This document shows, piece after piece, positions 1 through 11,300 of a stretch of DNA of 64,000 nt. The position numbers and the translations under genes were made by a program. The stretch is from NCBI RefSeq assembly GCF_003589925.1, contig NZ_CP032382.1:6882001-6946000 (forward strand). The letters are read 5' to 3'. Every line of letters starts with the position of its first letter. Within the stretch, counting starts at the first letter, position 1. Source of the DNA: Chryseolinea soli (lineage in GTDB: Bacteria > Bacteroidota > Bacteroidia > Cytophagales > Cyclobacteriaceae). Under the pieces are notes generated by a model. It was not told where the DNA came from and did no database searches. It saw only the letters and a program-made list of their open reading frames with translations.

Positions 1-3000
1 AGTTTACCGCTGCTTTAAACAAATTATGGACTGCTTCGCCTGGGGTCTCGGAGTCATGTGCGTCCATGATATTATAAGCAGAATTCAATCCCGGAACCTG
101 ACTTACAACTTCCTCTACCTCCCCTTTCATTTTCGCCGTTTCTTCCTTGAGTATCGGAGCTTTTTCCATTGCCGCACCAAAGTTCGCTGCACTTTGAGCT
201 GATCCATCATTCCCATCACCAAATAGGAAACTTACAATAGTTTCAAATAGCTCGGCACCTTGTGTAAACAAGCTCCCAGCGCTGGGGCCCTCAGGCACAG
301 GCTCAGCTTGTTTGAACGGCAAATCCGCTGTCTCCAGTCCCTCTAACTCAATATTCGTCGTGACTTTATTCTCGCTGAATGCATATGGACTGTTGTATAC
401 ATACTTGTGCGATAACGGGTCAACGTTAAAGAACCTGCCAATATCAGGTTGGTGATTTCTCCATTTGAACGAGTCCCAATTCAAACCAAGCTCGTCAATA
501 TGCTCCTGGCCTTGGAATTTCTTGCGATTCAAGACCGAGTTTTCACGTCTGTAAGAGTTGTAGGTTAAACCGAACGGATAGTAATCATCCTGCTGCACCA
601 CCGGAGACTTAACATGCTCCACCTTAAAATCGTCAAAGAACACCTCTACTTCCGTAGGATTTTCATTACTCAGATAAATATACAAATATCCCGGTTGTTT
701 CACCGGGTAGCTCAGGGAAAGCTTTTGGTGACAGCCGTTTTGGCCGTGCTCTATGGCATCGGTGGTGATTTGTGAATAGCCCAGATCCGTCGAACTCGCT
801 TGCATATCCCTATCCAGGAACACAAAGTTCAGATAGGCTTTCGGTGCTGTATTGCCTGGGTCATTCGTAAGGTGTGGAATCGGATTGACGAGCATGGGCA
901 GATCCCCCAGGCTTCCTGGCGCGCCACCATCAATAAACGTTCCGGTCGAGATAGAGGCGGCGGAACCCAGGGTGGTGATGAAGTTCACAATAGGCGCGCC
1001 GGGGGTCTCTTGGGAAAGATCGACATATTTTGCCCAAACCTCCATGTTCACCGTGTCGCCGGGCATGACGCTTATCGACTGGGCCAGACCAAACTTGGCG
1101 GCGGTGTTACCACCGGTTAACCGCGTGGCATAACCGTCCACCGTTCCAAAGCCTGTACATACTCCCTCGGGGACACCGCTATTGTTGTTAGTGTGATCGA
1201 ACCAATAGTGTCTCACTTTTACGGCTTCGTCGTAGTAGAGGAATTTGGCGCGGTCTTCGTCTTCGTGATCGGGTTCGAGGGTTGCGATAGAAGACTCCGT
1301 TTCGCGTTTCGTGGTGAAGGTTAGACGTACGTTGCCCAGGTGGTCCTTCAGGTGATATTGATATTCATTTGTTTCCGTTTTCGCCTTGGCGGGGATGATG
1401 CGTCCTTCGGCGTGGTTGATGAATTTCAATGTGTCGTTCTCCAGGAAAAGACTGCCCACATAGTCGCTGCGCTTGGTCATGGCGTTGTTGGCATCGAACA
1501 CCTGTTGAGCCAGTTTGCGGCCAGTGGCATCGTAGATGTATTTGACATATTCTCCGGAGGTCTTATTTACGCGTGCCGGTAAGTTCAGGTGGTTGTAGGT
1601 GATGCTTTGAACGTCTTTGTTCAGGTCGCTTACCATGTTGCCGTTAGGGTCGTAGCTATAGTCCAGGGTGGTGTTGGTGCCATCTTTAAAACCTTTGGCT
1701 CTAATAGAGTCATAGGCGTTGGGCGCATCCGTTACGGCCAGCAGCTTGTTGGAGCGTTGCAGGTCCGTGCCATAGCTGTAGGTGAGCGCATCGATGCTCG
1801 CACCGTCTTTGCCGGTGCGCTGCAGGTTGAGGATGTTGCCGTTCAGGTCATAACCGCTCTTGCCGCCTGTGCCCATAATGGACTCTTTGTAGGCATTCGT
1901 AGTAGCCCAATCGATGGTTTGCCCGCTTCCAGTTGCCTCGAGATGATCCGCTGACGTGAGCCTGTTCATAGGGTCGTAACTGTAGCGATAGGCGCGTTGC
2001 GTTGGATTGTTGATGCCCCCCAGCGCCAGATTGCTGCTCCAGCGGATGGCGGAGATATTTCCATTGTAAGCCACTTGGGTGTTATCGGTTATGCCGTCCA
2101 AGGGCTTTTCATAACTCAATTCCATACCAAAAAGATCTTGAGGCCCGGCAGCGTTGTCGAGTGTTGTCAGGTCGCTGTTGTTGATCCGGGTGAGCCAGCC
2201 GCGGATGTTGTAGCGGTAGTCTACTTCTTGTTTGAAACGGCGGGTATTGTCGTTGGTTTCTTCCGGATCCGTGTTGTAGAGTTTTTTGGTGATCAGTTGA
2301 CCCAATTCATTGTAGTCATTTAAAGTGAGGAGCACCTCAGGGTCGTCGTTGGTCTTTTGCCATTCTTTCTGGAGACGTCCTGCATGATCATATTCGAAGC
2401 GCGAGCTGAGTTCTGTCTTTTGTTCCGTCAGGGGTACGGGGAAGGAAACGCTCACTTCGCCAATCGTGGCAGACTTAGAGAGGAGCACCACCTGGGCGCG
2501 ATACGCTTTGGTCGGGACAACGGTCGAGCGCTTGCTAAAACCGCCGGTCTTCGTGTAGGTCATCACCAGTTGCCCGTTTTCGATGGTGCTTTCAATTTTG
2601 AAAACATCGTTTACTGCGTAGGTACCCGAGGCGATGGTTTGCGTTCCTTCGACTACGTCAAAGAGCCCCCCAGCCTTCAAATAGATGCCATAATCCAACT
2701 GGGTAGGCACGGCAATGGGAGTGGAAGAAGCGAGACCCGCTGCCCGGGCCGTCGTGGTCTCCAAGGCCTTGAATTGTACCCAGCCCGGGCCGGACAAGAC
2801 ATTCAACGTGCCGGCGGAGGCATTCCATGCCGCACTGGTAGAAGTTTTTGTAACGGTGTTGCCGGTGGTGGAAACCAAATTTGTATACCCCCATTGCAGT
2901 GTGTTCGCCATCGACTTATCGGCACCAAACGAGGCTCGGGCGTTTTTAATCGAGCCCGAGGTCAAGGAGACATCCACAATGAGCGGCGTAGCCGATGTGG

Positions 3001-6000
3001 CCGGGAAGGAATGGCGGACATCTCCGTTCACCTTCACATAAACCTTGGTCGCTATGCGCTCTACGCGAATCACGTCTCCTTTTTTAATGTCGCCCAGAAA
3101 ACCGGTTTGCGTGCCGATGGCGTAAGCATAGAGCTTGGATAACGATGTAGTATAAGCACAAAACAGTATTTTATTATACCCGGCATCCGTATCCGTGTCA
3201 GTCAAACCCAACATGGCAACCGATGTGCCATCATAGACACTTTCAACCCAGCCGTCTTGCGTTGCGGCAAGCACCTGGCTCGACGATGCTCCAGAGGCAA
3301 AGGCTTGCGTGCCGTTGTAGTTTAGCGTATTGGTTTCGTTGTCCAATGTAGTGTTGGCAAACCGGGCCCACACAACATCGAAGCTCTGGTGAATGGTGCT
3401 CTGGGATTTGTCCACTTTGCCCACGAAATCATACAGCGACGTACTGCGTAAAATCTTTCCCTGATGATCTTCTTCCACGTGCTGAATGACCCGGAATTTA
3501 TCATCGTAGTAATTGACCGCTCGCATCCAGGTGTAAGCATCGTTCAGACTTCGTACGCGCGTGCCGGTCACCTGTCCTTTAACTCGGTCAAAGGCCATCG
3601 GATTCTGTCCATCCGAATGATCGGACACAAAATCAAATCGGGGATCATTGTACAATGCCTTAAATTGATAGTCATCGTAATAGGTTACCGTGAGGGGTGT
3701 AACCGAGGTAGTCGGAAAAATGACGTTGGTGTAGCCAAAGTTTGTGCTGGTTCCATCGTAGGTTTCGTAGTAATTGGCAACCGCTGCAAAGTTGGTATTT
3801 ACTACCTGTTGCATTTCAGCCTGCGTCACCTCATTACCCGGGTGTTTATAGAGACCCGTCATCACTGGACGGTTCAATACATCGTATTTCGTGTAAACCC
3901 ATTCGTTGGTAGATTGCTGATTGCCATCTTTTGTAAGCACCAGGCGGTCGCGACCATCGTATACCATATAAGTCCAGTCTGCTCCAGGTGCCTTCTTGGC
4001 GATCATCCGTTGCCGCTCGTCATAGCGATACTCAAAAGCCCAGTTGTTACGGATTTTCTGATCAATCGATACCGCCGCAGCCGTGTTGGTGAAGGAGCCG
4101 ATCACTGCCGGGACCAAACCGCTAGCTGAGTACACTGAAACATCGGCATACAAGGCCTTTGAAGTGGTTATGGTCGTTGTCTTCACCTGTACGCCATTGA
4201 TGAAGTATTTAATTGCTAATCCTTCGCGTTTTATGGTGAATACATCACCCGCCAACGCATATACGCCCAGTGGTGTCTGGCTACTCTTCTCATAAATAGT
4301 AACCAGGCCAGTTCCATAACCAAAATTAAAACCGTACTCGGTGTCGGCGCCCGAGCTGGTCGTGTTCACGCTCGACAATCCCAGCAAGTAGCTGCAGGTC
4401 AGCGGTTGGTACACAAATTCCAGCACCGCGTCTTGATTGGCTGCCGCACCGTTGCGCGAGAAGGCTCCGGCGTTCGATGCATTGGTTGTGCCGGTCTTGC
4501 GCAGGGTATAATTGCTTTCCCGCGCCATGGTTGAAAGATTCGACCACTCGGCGGCATCACCCAACGTATAGGTATGTGTAGTGGTTCTTCCGACTGCGTC
4601 GGTCACCGTAGCGGCAACCGAGCTCCTCGATTTTCCACTCAGTGCAATACCCGTTTCACTCGTTGACCAGTTTACGGTGTAAGGTGGGGTCCCTCCATCT
4701 ATGTTCAGAGAGATTCCCCCTGAATTTCCACCTGTACCAATGGGGGTCATCACCGGAATGACATTCAACCGTGTGTCAAAGGAACTATACACTACCGGGA
4801 TTGCTCCCTGGTTCACTGAAATATCGACGACAAACGGGAAGCCCCCCATCGATGACATGGTATAGGTCAATATGCCGTTTTGATAGAAAAGTATATTGGT
4901 GCCGTCGCGCTTGATCTTATAGACATCGCCCTTGCGACACAGGCCCACATTTGCTTTTACCAGGTCTTTTTGATAGACGTACATCGTGCCGCCATTTGTC
5001 GATATGAATCCAGCTTGAATGCCGCTGTAGGATTGATCCAGATCTACCTGCGAGAGTCCGATATCATAAATGCTCAGGTCTGTCGCCGGAAGCTCAAACT
5101 CGATCCACCCATTGTCTGCCGGCAGCAGTGTGTTTATACTTGACGCCCCGGCATCCCAGGCTGCGGAACCAAACTTCAGGAAAGAATTGTCGGACTGAAG
5201 TCTTAGGCGGCTGTTGATGTTGGTCCAATCTACGGAATAACCCAATGAGATCTGTTTCGATGTCGTTCTTCCTTCTGCATCCGTGACGGTGACCCCATAC
5301 TCCCCGGTGGGTTTATTTTTTATGTTGCTATCCGTTGATCCGGTATTCCAGCTATACGTATAAGGAGCTGTTCCGCCGGCTGGGGTTATCTCAATGTCCC
5401 CTCCTGTTGCTAGACTTTTAACCGGCTTTACAGACTTTGCCAGCTTAATTCTTGGTTCGAAAGAAGCGAACACCTTGGGGACTGCAGTGCCAGGGCTATA
5501 CACCGAAACGTCGACCATAAAACTGGGGTCCGTTGTTGCGTAGTTAACCGAACGAAGCAAATACCCGTTGTGAAAATAGTTGATCGTAGTGCCCGTTTTT
5601 ACGATCCGGAATATATCGCCCACTGCAGCGCGTCCAAACGTCCCCTGCGATGCTCCCGATTCATAAATATAAATGTCGTTGTTGGTGTAAATAAACAGAC
5701 TATGTTCGATGCTCGTGTAGTTGCCATCCAAGTCGCGGCGCGACAGGCCGATCTGGTAGTAGGCAGCATTTGTCCACGTAAATTCTATCCAGCCATCGGT
5801 GTTGGCCGGCAAAATGTTTGACGAAACAGCACCAACATCCCACGCATTTGTAGCAGCAGTTTTGGTCAGGCTATTGTCAGACCCTACAGACAAACCATTG
5901 GTCGCGTCGATCCACGAAGACCTATAGCCAATGAAAATGCTCTTGCTTGCCGTACGCCCTTGTGCATCGGTAACCGTTATCTTATAGGTGCCCATGGGCT

Positions 6001-6682
6001 TTCCACTGATCGTATTTGTTGTCTCACCACTGTCCCACGAATACGTATACGGCGCAGTGCCCTGGCTAACGGATACTGAAATGGCCCCATTTACGCCCCC
6101 GTAAACCACAGGTGTTACCGAAGAGGAGATATTCAGAGCAGCATCAAAACTTGCCTGCAAAACGGGCATGGTTAAACTGTATACCGAAACGTCGACAAAA
6201 AATGTACTATTGTACGTGTTCGGCATCACGGTGCCCGTGCCTAGCTCTGTAAGATTTCGAAAATAGTGAATCGTATTCGAGGTCCTCACGACCTTGAAGA
6301 CATCGCCGGCCGCAGCCGTCCCATAGCTGCCTTTTGAGGTGCCTGACTCATATACTGTGATCACGCCATTATTCAATGCAATGCCATACTCAACGGATGT
6401 GTAGTTGGCATCTTTGTCGTACCGAGAAAGCCCCACCATATAGGCACCTGTGGAAGTAGCATAGGTAAATTGCACTTGACCGTCGATGCCAGCAAGTAAA
6501 AGGTTTGTGGAGTTTGCACCGCTGGTCCAACCATTGGTGCCTGTCTTCGTAAGGCTTTTGTCAGCGTTTACTGTCGCTCCTACCACATTGATCCATTGGA
6601 TCGGATATAGCGTTTGCGCGCAGAGCGTTTCCGGCAGTGCGATGGATAGGCAAGTCAGGAAAATATAGAAAGTTCTTTTCAT
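1..6682 (-). CDS. Giant secreted RHS-repeat protein with SprB repeats, C-terminus off the left edge
   Basis: The frame is open from ATG 6682 to base 1 (about 2227 codons), so the C-terminus is missing. It starts with a signal peptide (MKRTFYIFLTCLSIALPETLCAQ). Residues about 25-860 hold four copies of a lectin-like module of about 130 aa (core YESG...G.Y..GDVF.I...I.YF.NG) separated by three SprB repeats (APYTYSWDSGET type, near residues 208, 440 and 661). RHS sequence begins near residue 880 (EYRYDERQRMIAKKAPGADW). Two more lectin-like modules lie near 1108-1400, followed by YD repeats, the DHLGNVRLT motif (about 1781) and the RHS core (YYPFGLTYNS... to DPLSHKYVYNSPYAFSENKV, about 2031-2105). 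The last 120 visible residues are unlike RHS and start the variable tip, which in polymorphic toxins carries the effector. The gene lies 11 bp after the DUF6443 gene and is very probably co-transcribed with it. RHS shells usually enclose or display a C-terminal toxin. Whether this one does cannot be seen here. Confidence 0.9.
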   Translation of the reverse strand, partial: MKRTFYIFLTCLSIALPETLCAQTLYPIQWINVVGATVNADKSLTKTGTNGWTSGANSTNLLLAGIDGQVQFTYATSTGAYMVGLSRYDKDANYTSVEYGIALNNGVITVYESGTSKGSYGTAAAGDVFKVVRTSNTIHYFRNLTELGTGTVMPNTYNSTFFVDVSVYSLTMPVLQASFDAALNISSSVTPVVYGGVNGAISVSVSQGTAPYTYSWDSGETTNTISGKPMGTYKITVTDAQGRTASKSIFIGYRSSWIDATNGLSVGSDNSLTKTAATNAWDVGAVSSNILPANTDGWIEFTWTNAAYYQIGLSRRDLDGNYTSIEHSLFIYTNNDIYIYESGASQGTFGRAAVGDIFRIVKTGTTINYFHNGYLLRSVNYATTDPSFMVDVSVYSPGTAVPKVFASFEPRIKLAKSVKPVKSLATGGDIEITPAGGTAPYTYSWNTGSTDSNIKNKPTGEYGVTVTDAEGRTTSKQISLGYSVDWTNINSRLRLQSDNSFLKFGSAAWDAGASSINTLLPADNGWIEFELPATDLSIYDIGLSQVDLDQSYSGIQAGFISTNGGTMYVYQKDLVKANVGLCRKGDVYKIKRDGTNILFYQNGILTYTMSSMGGFPFVVDISVNQGAIPVVYSSFDTRLNVIPVMTPIGTGGNSGGISLNIDGGTPPYTVNWSTSETGIALSGKSRSSVAATVTDAVGRTTTHTYTLGDAAEWSNLSTMARESNYTLRKTGTTNASNAGAFSRNGAAANQDAVLEFVYQPLTCSYLLGLSSVNTTSSGADTEYGFNFGYGTGLVTIYEKSSQTPLGVYALAGDVFTIKREGLAIKYFINGVQVKTTTITTSKALYADVSVYSASGLVPAVIGSFTNTAAAVSIDQKIRNNWAFEYRYDERQRMIAKKAPGADWTYMVYDGRDRLVLTKDGNQQSTNEWVYTKYDVLNRPVMTGLYKHPGNEVTQAEMQQVVNTNFAAVANYYETYDGTSTNFGYTNVIFPTTSVTPLTVTYYDDYQFKALYNDPRFDFVSDHSDGQNPMAFDRVKGQVTGTRVRSLNDAYTWMRAVNYYDDKFRVIQHVEEDHQGKILRSTSLYDFVGKVDKSQSTIHQSFDVVWARFANTTLDNETNTLNYNGTQAFASGASSSQVLAATQDGWVESVYDGTSVAMLGLTDTDTDAGYNKILFCAYTTSLSKLYAYAIGTQTGFLGDIKKGDVIRVERIATKVYVKVNGDVRHSFPATSATPLIVDVSLTSGSIKNARASFGADKSMANTLQWGYTNLVSTTGNTVTKTSTSAAWNASAGTLNVLSGPGWVQFKALETTTARAAGLASSTPIAVPTQLDYGIYLKAGGLFDVVEGTQTIASGTYAVNDVFKIESTIENGQLVMTYTKTGGFSKRSTVVPTKAYRAQVVLLSKSATIGEVSVSFPVPLTEQKTELSSRFEYDHAGRLQKEWQKTNDDPEVLLTLNDYNELGQLITKKLYNTDPEETNDNTRRFKQEVDYRYNIRGWLTRINNSDLTTLDNAAGPQDLFGMELSYEKPLDGITDNTQVAYNGNISAIRWSSNLALGGINNPTQRAYRYSYDPMNRLTSADHLEATGSGQTIDWATTNAYKESIMGTGGKSGYDLNGNILNLQRTGKDGASIDALTYSYGTDLQRSNKLLAVTDAPNAYDSIRAKGFKDGTNTTLDYSYDPNGNMVSDLNKDVQSITYNHLNLPARVNKTSGEYVKYIYDATGRKLAQQVFDANNAMTKRSDYVGSLFLENDTLKFINHAEGRIIPAKAKTETNEYQYHLKDHLGNVRLTFTTKRETESSIATLEPDHEDEDRAKFLYYDEAVKVRHYWFDHTNNNSGVPEGVCTGFGTVDGYATRLTGGNTAAKFGLAQSISVMPGDTVNMEVWAKYVDLSQETPGAPIVNFITTLGSAASISTGTFIDGGAPGSLGDLPMLVNPIPHLTNDPGNTAPKAYLNFVFLDRDMQASSTDLGYSQITTDAIEHGQNGCHQKLSLSYPVKQPGYLYIYLSNENPTEVEVFFDDFKVEHVKSPVVQQDDYYPFGLTYNSYRRENSVLNRKKFQGQEHIDELGLNWDSFKWRNHQPDIGRFFNVDPLSHKYVYNSPYAFSENKVTTNIELEGLETADLPFKQAEPVPEGPSAGSLFTQGAELFETIVSFLFGDGNDGSAQSAANFGAAMEKAPILKEETAKMKGEVEEVVSQVPGLNSAYNIMDAHDSETPGEAVHNLFKAAVN

Positions 6683-6693
6683 CGCTGTAACGG

Positions 6694-8325
6694 TTAATAG
6701 TATTGTTTTAAGATCTCAACAATCGCTTCCGGGGGAAGCACCAAGATCAGTTTATCCTTATTGTCGTAGATGTAGTAGGTGCTGGCGTACAGCTTGGTAG
6801 TACCACTGGTGCCGTATTGAACCCGTTTGCAAATCATGCGGCCTTTCTTATCCGTGAACGTGACGATCTCGTTCTCATTTTCGTCGTAGGTCACATCGCC
6901 GACAAGCTCATTAGGATCGTAAAAATTTATAGAGGCGCTAGTGCCAACACTGAGACTGTTGGATGCCACATCGTAGGTGAAGAATAACACCTCATCGGCC
7001 TTATTAGTCGGGTAGCGTTTTTTTATAGTTTTATCGGTGAGACTATTGATGTCGTTGTTGGGTTGCCATGTAACTCCCGGGGCACCTTGCTTCCATACGC
7101 GGTTCAAAGGACTCGGTTCAAAAATGGTTTTGGCAAATGGGGCAACGTCGGTCGCAATGGATGAGCCCGGTTGATTGTAGAACGTATATTGATTTGACGT
7201 TACATAGTTTCCGTTGCTTCCGAGGGGGTTCTCCCTGAACCAGCCCGTGCCGCTACCATCGGCATAGGGTAAGTATTTTACAGCCTGTCTACCAAACTCG
7301 TCGTATTCGATAGGTTGAATGATATCGGCATGCGATGGCGATGCCTGCCAGGAAACCTCCTGGGTGCTCCATCCCAACCCATTGAAATAACTCGTCTGTC
7401 GTTGAACATCTTCTGCCGGCAATGTATTTATGTCGCCTTCAACGGTCACATTTTTCCGCAGCACCGTTGTAGAGACTATATAATTAAGATTCTGACAGGT
7501 AATGGTCTTGTCCACGTTAACGGTGACGACTCTCGAGGTGGTGCTCCATCCGCAGGTGGGGCTGTAGGCGCGCAAGTAGTATTGCCCGGACTGTGGAGCC
7601 TCAACATCCAAGGTGGAGCTCATGGCCATGCTGGTCCCCTGGTCGGTCTGTTGCCAATACCATTGCACATTGGCCGGAGGAAGTCCACTGTGAATAATTT
7701 TGTTCCCACAAGTGTTGAGGGAAATTTGTGGCTGCACAGGCACATTAGGGGGAGAGATTTGAACCGTGACAACAGCATTTTTTGAAAGGGAACAATTTCC
7801 GTTCGTGGTGGTTGCCGTGTAGGTGGTGGTTGCTGTGGGGTTAACGGTCTGGCTTGCCCCCGACAATCCGTCGACGCCGCTACCACTCCACGTAATGGTT
7901 GTTCCTCCACTGGAGGCCGTCAGCACCACTTGTTGTCCCGGGCAGACCAGCGTGGGAGACGCTGACAGACTAAGTGCGATAGGTGTGGCTGTAACGGAAA
8001 GGCTACCATCAAAGGTATAGGGTTCCCACACGCACGGATCGGGGGATTGGCACACGCGGACCAGGGTTTCCAAATGACCCGTTAGCGTTCCGCTGGTGGC
8101 GTTCCAAATAACAGAAACGTCATCGTCATTGGAGGAGACGATGGTTCCGCCCTGGATGGACCACACCACATCCCCGCTTTCGGATGCGTGATATTGATAC
8201 GTTTGCCCTATGCATGTTGCCGTCCCTGCGGTGGTTCGCGTGATGGTCATCGGATCGGCCCACCCGGTCAATGTCCCGAATAGGATGCCGAAGCCAATCG
8301 TTGTTATAGAAAGAATGTGTCGCAT
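6694..8325 (-). CDS. Secreted Ig-like/PKD-like plus DUF6443 protein, N-terminal half of a split RHS system
   Basis: The product is 543 aa with a signal peptide (ending near GTLTGWA). Residues about 30-270 contain three Ig/PKD-like segments with paired cysteines (ATCIGQTYQYHASESGDVVW; LVCPGQQVVLTAS; CGNKIIHSG). From about residue 280 it matches DUF6443, the module that normally begins large Bacteroidota RHS proteins: paired aromatic and DE.GR motifs, then YYIYDNKDKLILVLPPEA near the end. In the usual single-chain proteins RHS sequence follows that motif directly. Here a TAA stop comes ten residues later and the rest of the RHS chain is in the next gene. It begins 10 bp after the upstream RHS gene, so it is the middle gene of a three-gene operon. 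There is no sign of a frameshift, because the next gene has its own signal peptide. Confidence 0.85.
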   Translation of the reverse strand: MRHILSITTIGFGILFGTLTGWADPMTITRTTAGTATCIGQTYQYHASESGDVVWSIQGGTIVSSNDDDVSVIWNATSGTLTGHLETLVRVCQSPDPCVWEPYTFDGSLSVTATPIALSLSASPTLVCPGQQVVLTASSGGTTITWSGSGVDGLSGASQTVNPTATTTYTATTTNGNCSLSKNAVVTVQISPPNVPVQPQISLNTCGNKIIHSGLPPANVQWYWQQTDQGTSMAMSSTLDVEAPQSGQYYLRAYSPTCGWSTTSRVVTVNVDKTITCQNLNYIVSTTVLRKNVTVEGDINTLPAEDVQRQTSYFNGLGWSTQEVSWQASPSHADIIQPIEYDEFGRQAVKYLPYADGSGTGWFRENPLGSNGNYVTSNQYTFYNQPGSSIATDVAPFAKTIFEPSPLNRVWKQGAPGVTWQPNNDINSLTDKTIKKRYPTNKADEVLFFTYDVASNSLSVGTSASINFYDPNELVGDVTYDENENEIVTFTDKKGRMICKRVQYGTSGTTKLYASTYYIYDNKDKLILVLPPEAIVEILKQYY

Positions 8326-8335
8326 ACGCTACTCT

Positions 8336-11300
8336 TTAGAATTGACAGGGAGGATTTGAAGACTGTTTTAGAACGGGCGAGCTGGTGCCATCCGAGAAGG
8401 AATATTGATATTCTGTGATGCACTTGCCATTCAACTCATAAACATCCAGGAAAATATAACTTCCTGTTTCACACTGACCGTTGATCCATTTCTTATTTGA
8501 ACCCAGACACGGTTGGCATTGACCTGTATCCCGGCCATTGTCCACCCAGCGCAACTGACTATAGGTGGCACTCAGCGGGTTGGTGTCGGTCTGTTCTTTT
8601 TCCTGGTCTCCCGTTGGACCGCTTGAGCCGAATACGCATCTTTTGTTACCCGTATCCACCCACTGCTCCAACGTTGACTGTCCCGCCGAAGCCGACGTGA
8701 AATAGTTGTAGTGATAATTCTTCGTGATGTTGCGGTCGTTATCTCTCATGTTCGAAAGACGCAGAAAGTCATCGAAATCAAAATATTGAACCACGTTTGC
8801 CACATTTGTCTGTGACGTCTGACCGGTCATTTCATCGTAAGTAAATGTGGTCATGGCAGCATCCTTGGGGTAGAAGCGAACGTCGTCCACCTGGCCGGTA
8901 ATGTTCAGGGTGTATGAATTATTCGTAACGTCGACGGTCGACGCTTGCAGGGTCCATACCCCATTGTCCTTTTTCCAATAGGTTAACCGATAGGTGCCGT
9001 TGGTAAGATTGGAGAGACTGGCGGTGTAGTTGGTTTTACTCTTGTGCCCGGTCTTACTATCGCCATCGGCGCTGTCGCCATCGCCATCCTCAAAACCGTT
9101 GTACAGGAAATCGGTATATTTTGTATTTATCGCCTGGGCGACGGGCATATTCCTGGAATCCCATTGATAACTCTTCGTGGCATCCGGTGTGGTGACCTGA
9201 CGCAGTCTTCCTCCGAAATACGTCAGGTTGGCCTTCAAAACAAAGCTGCTATCGCTTAGCAGGTAAGAATATTTGCCACCGGCTGCGCCTTCCTTGTTTA
9301 GCGCGGACTTGGGTTTTGGCGACTCCAGGAGCCAGATGTTGATGGGATGAAAAAGTGTGTTATGAAATTGCGTTGCCTTTGCGTGGACTAAATAATTATC
9401 CACCCATGTTTGCTCCTCCACTACGGGATTGAGCACGTGATTAGAGATCAGGGCCTGATGACCCGCTAGTTGCGTGTCGGTTGTGTATTCGTAATCGGTC
9501 GGATATTTCAAGTAAGTTCTTGTCGATGCGCCGTCACTGCCCGTGCTTTCGGTAGACGTTAACTGCACGTGGTGGTCGGGGCGATCATAGTTGTATTCGG
9601 TTACTTTTTCGAGAATGTTCGCGCCGTCATACGTTTTGACAGTCTGCCGGCTTAGATAGGACCACTCTTGTTGATTATAATAATCGGCAATCTTAAATGC
9701 ATTCGCGGTGAGTTCGGTGTCCAGCACTCCGGGAACAATGGTATACTGTCCAACTTTCCAATTCACCGCGAGCGCCCGGTGCTCGTTGCGATTGGAATAT
9801 TCATTTTGTGTAACCTGAAGGGTATCTCCCTGGGCGTTCAATACCACCTGTTCCTTTAATTTCCCTCTGCGATTATCCCGGCTGTCGGCCGGAGCAAACG
9901 GAAAATGCTGCCCGCCTGCATCGGGTTCTTCATCGGCCGCCACGTACTTGAAAATATTTGAACCGGTTGATCCGGCTTCGTCTTCGGTGACCACGACTTC
10001 CTTATATCCGACATGCGAACCTTCACCCAGTGAATTTCTGACAGACGAAAAAGCCTGATCAAAAATGCAAAGTGTACTGACCACGACATTGCGCACTAGT
10101 AGGGCTTTTGTCTGCTGGTTCTGGTAATAGTAGAGCGGCTCTTTTACTAAAATCCCGCTTGAAATCAACTGATCATCGTTGTTCTTGTATTTATAACTAA
10201 ACAGAACCTTCTTGAGTATTTTTCCATCGATGTCGTAGTTCGTGATTTTGTGTATTCTGGCCCCTCCAACATAGATGGGCTCGGAATCTAGTGTTACATT
10301 CCTCGTTTTATAAATATCGAAGGTCACACGGGCGGCGATACGTTTGCTCGTCGTAGTGCGTTCGACGGAAGTGCTCAGCGTATAGGTATGAGCGGGGTCT
10401 AAAATTATGTAGTCCTCGTTTGGATCCGACCCCGTATCGTTCTCAATGTGGGAAGAGACAAGCGACCTGTCCCCGTCCGATCCATGGCTCCAAACACTAG
10501 CCGTGCCATTGCCCGATGGGTCGGACGAATTTACATTGGTCACTATGTGAGCCGTATAGATGCCATCCACGGTAAGGGTTATTTCCCTCGAGCAATCAAG
10601 ATCGTCCTCGTGCCCGGGCTCGGGGCACCCTAAAGGATGGGGCTCCGGATAATATTCCGTGGCTTGGCGCATTCCAACCCTGGCTATTTCGTGGGCCTCA
10701 TAGTCGAATGTTGTCTTTCCCCCGGTCGGATAGGTGATGGACGTTAACATGTTGGCCAGCGTGTTAACGGGATCGGTATCCCTGTTCCCACCCTTATCAA
10801 AATACAAGTATGAGCCATCCAACTTTTTTATAATTCGGGGAATAAGGCTTTCTTTATTGTTGTTGTTATAATACCCCCAATGATCCTGCTTATAAGACGC
10901 CTGGGAGGGCAACTGAACGGTTTCGTTATACCCCAATTCGTAAGGTGGCAAAGGGTTATTGTTCTTGGAATATTCAATGACCCGCTGCAGTTTCAGACGT
11001 TTGTTGTTGCTGGATTGGAAATTACCATATTGAAGACCGAAATATTTCAGGGTATCTCCCTTGCTGTTTTTGATGTAGATGCGATCAAGGCTATGCGCAC
11101 CGAGCAAGTCCAGACGCTCGGTGATGGAGGGTACGAATTCGACGCTTCCGTGTGAGAAAGATATTTTCGACAATAGCTTTTGGAAATTGTTTGTTATGGT
11201 GCCATTCGGACTTGGAGTGTAGGTAGGATTCTCCAGGCAATACCTGGCCAAGGGGTTCTCAACTTGAATTACCGGGATCGTTAGTGTTTCGGAGGGCAAG

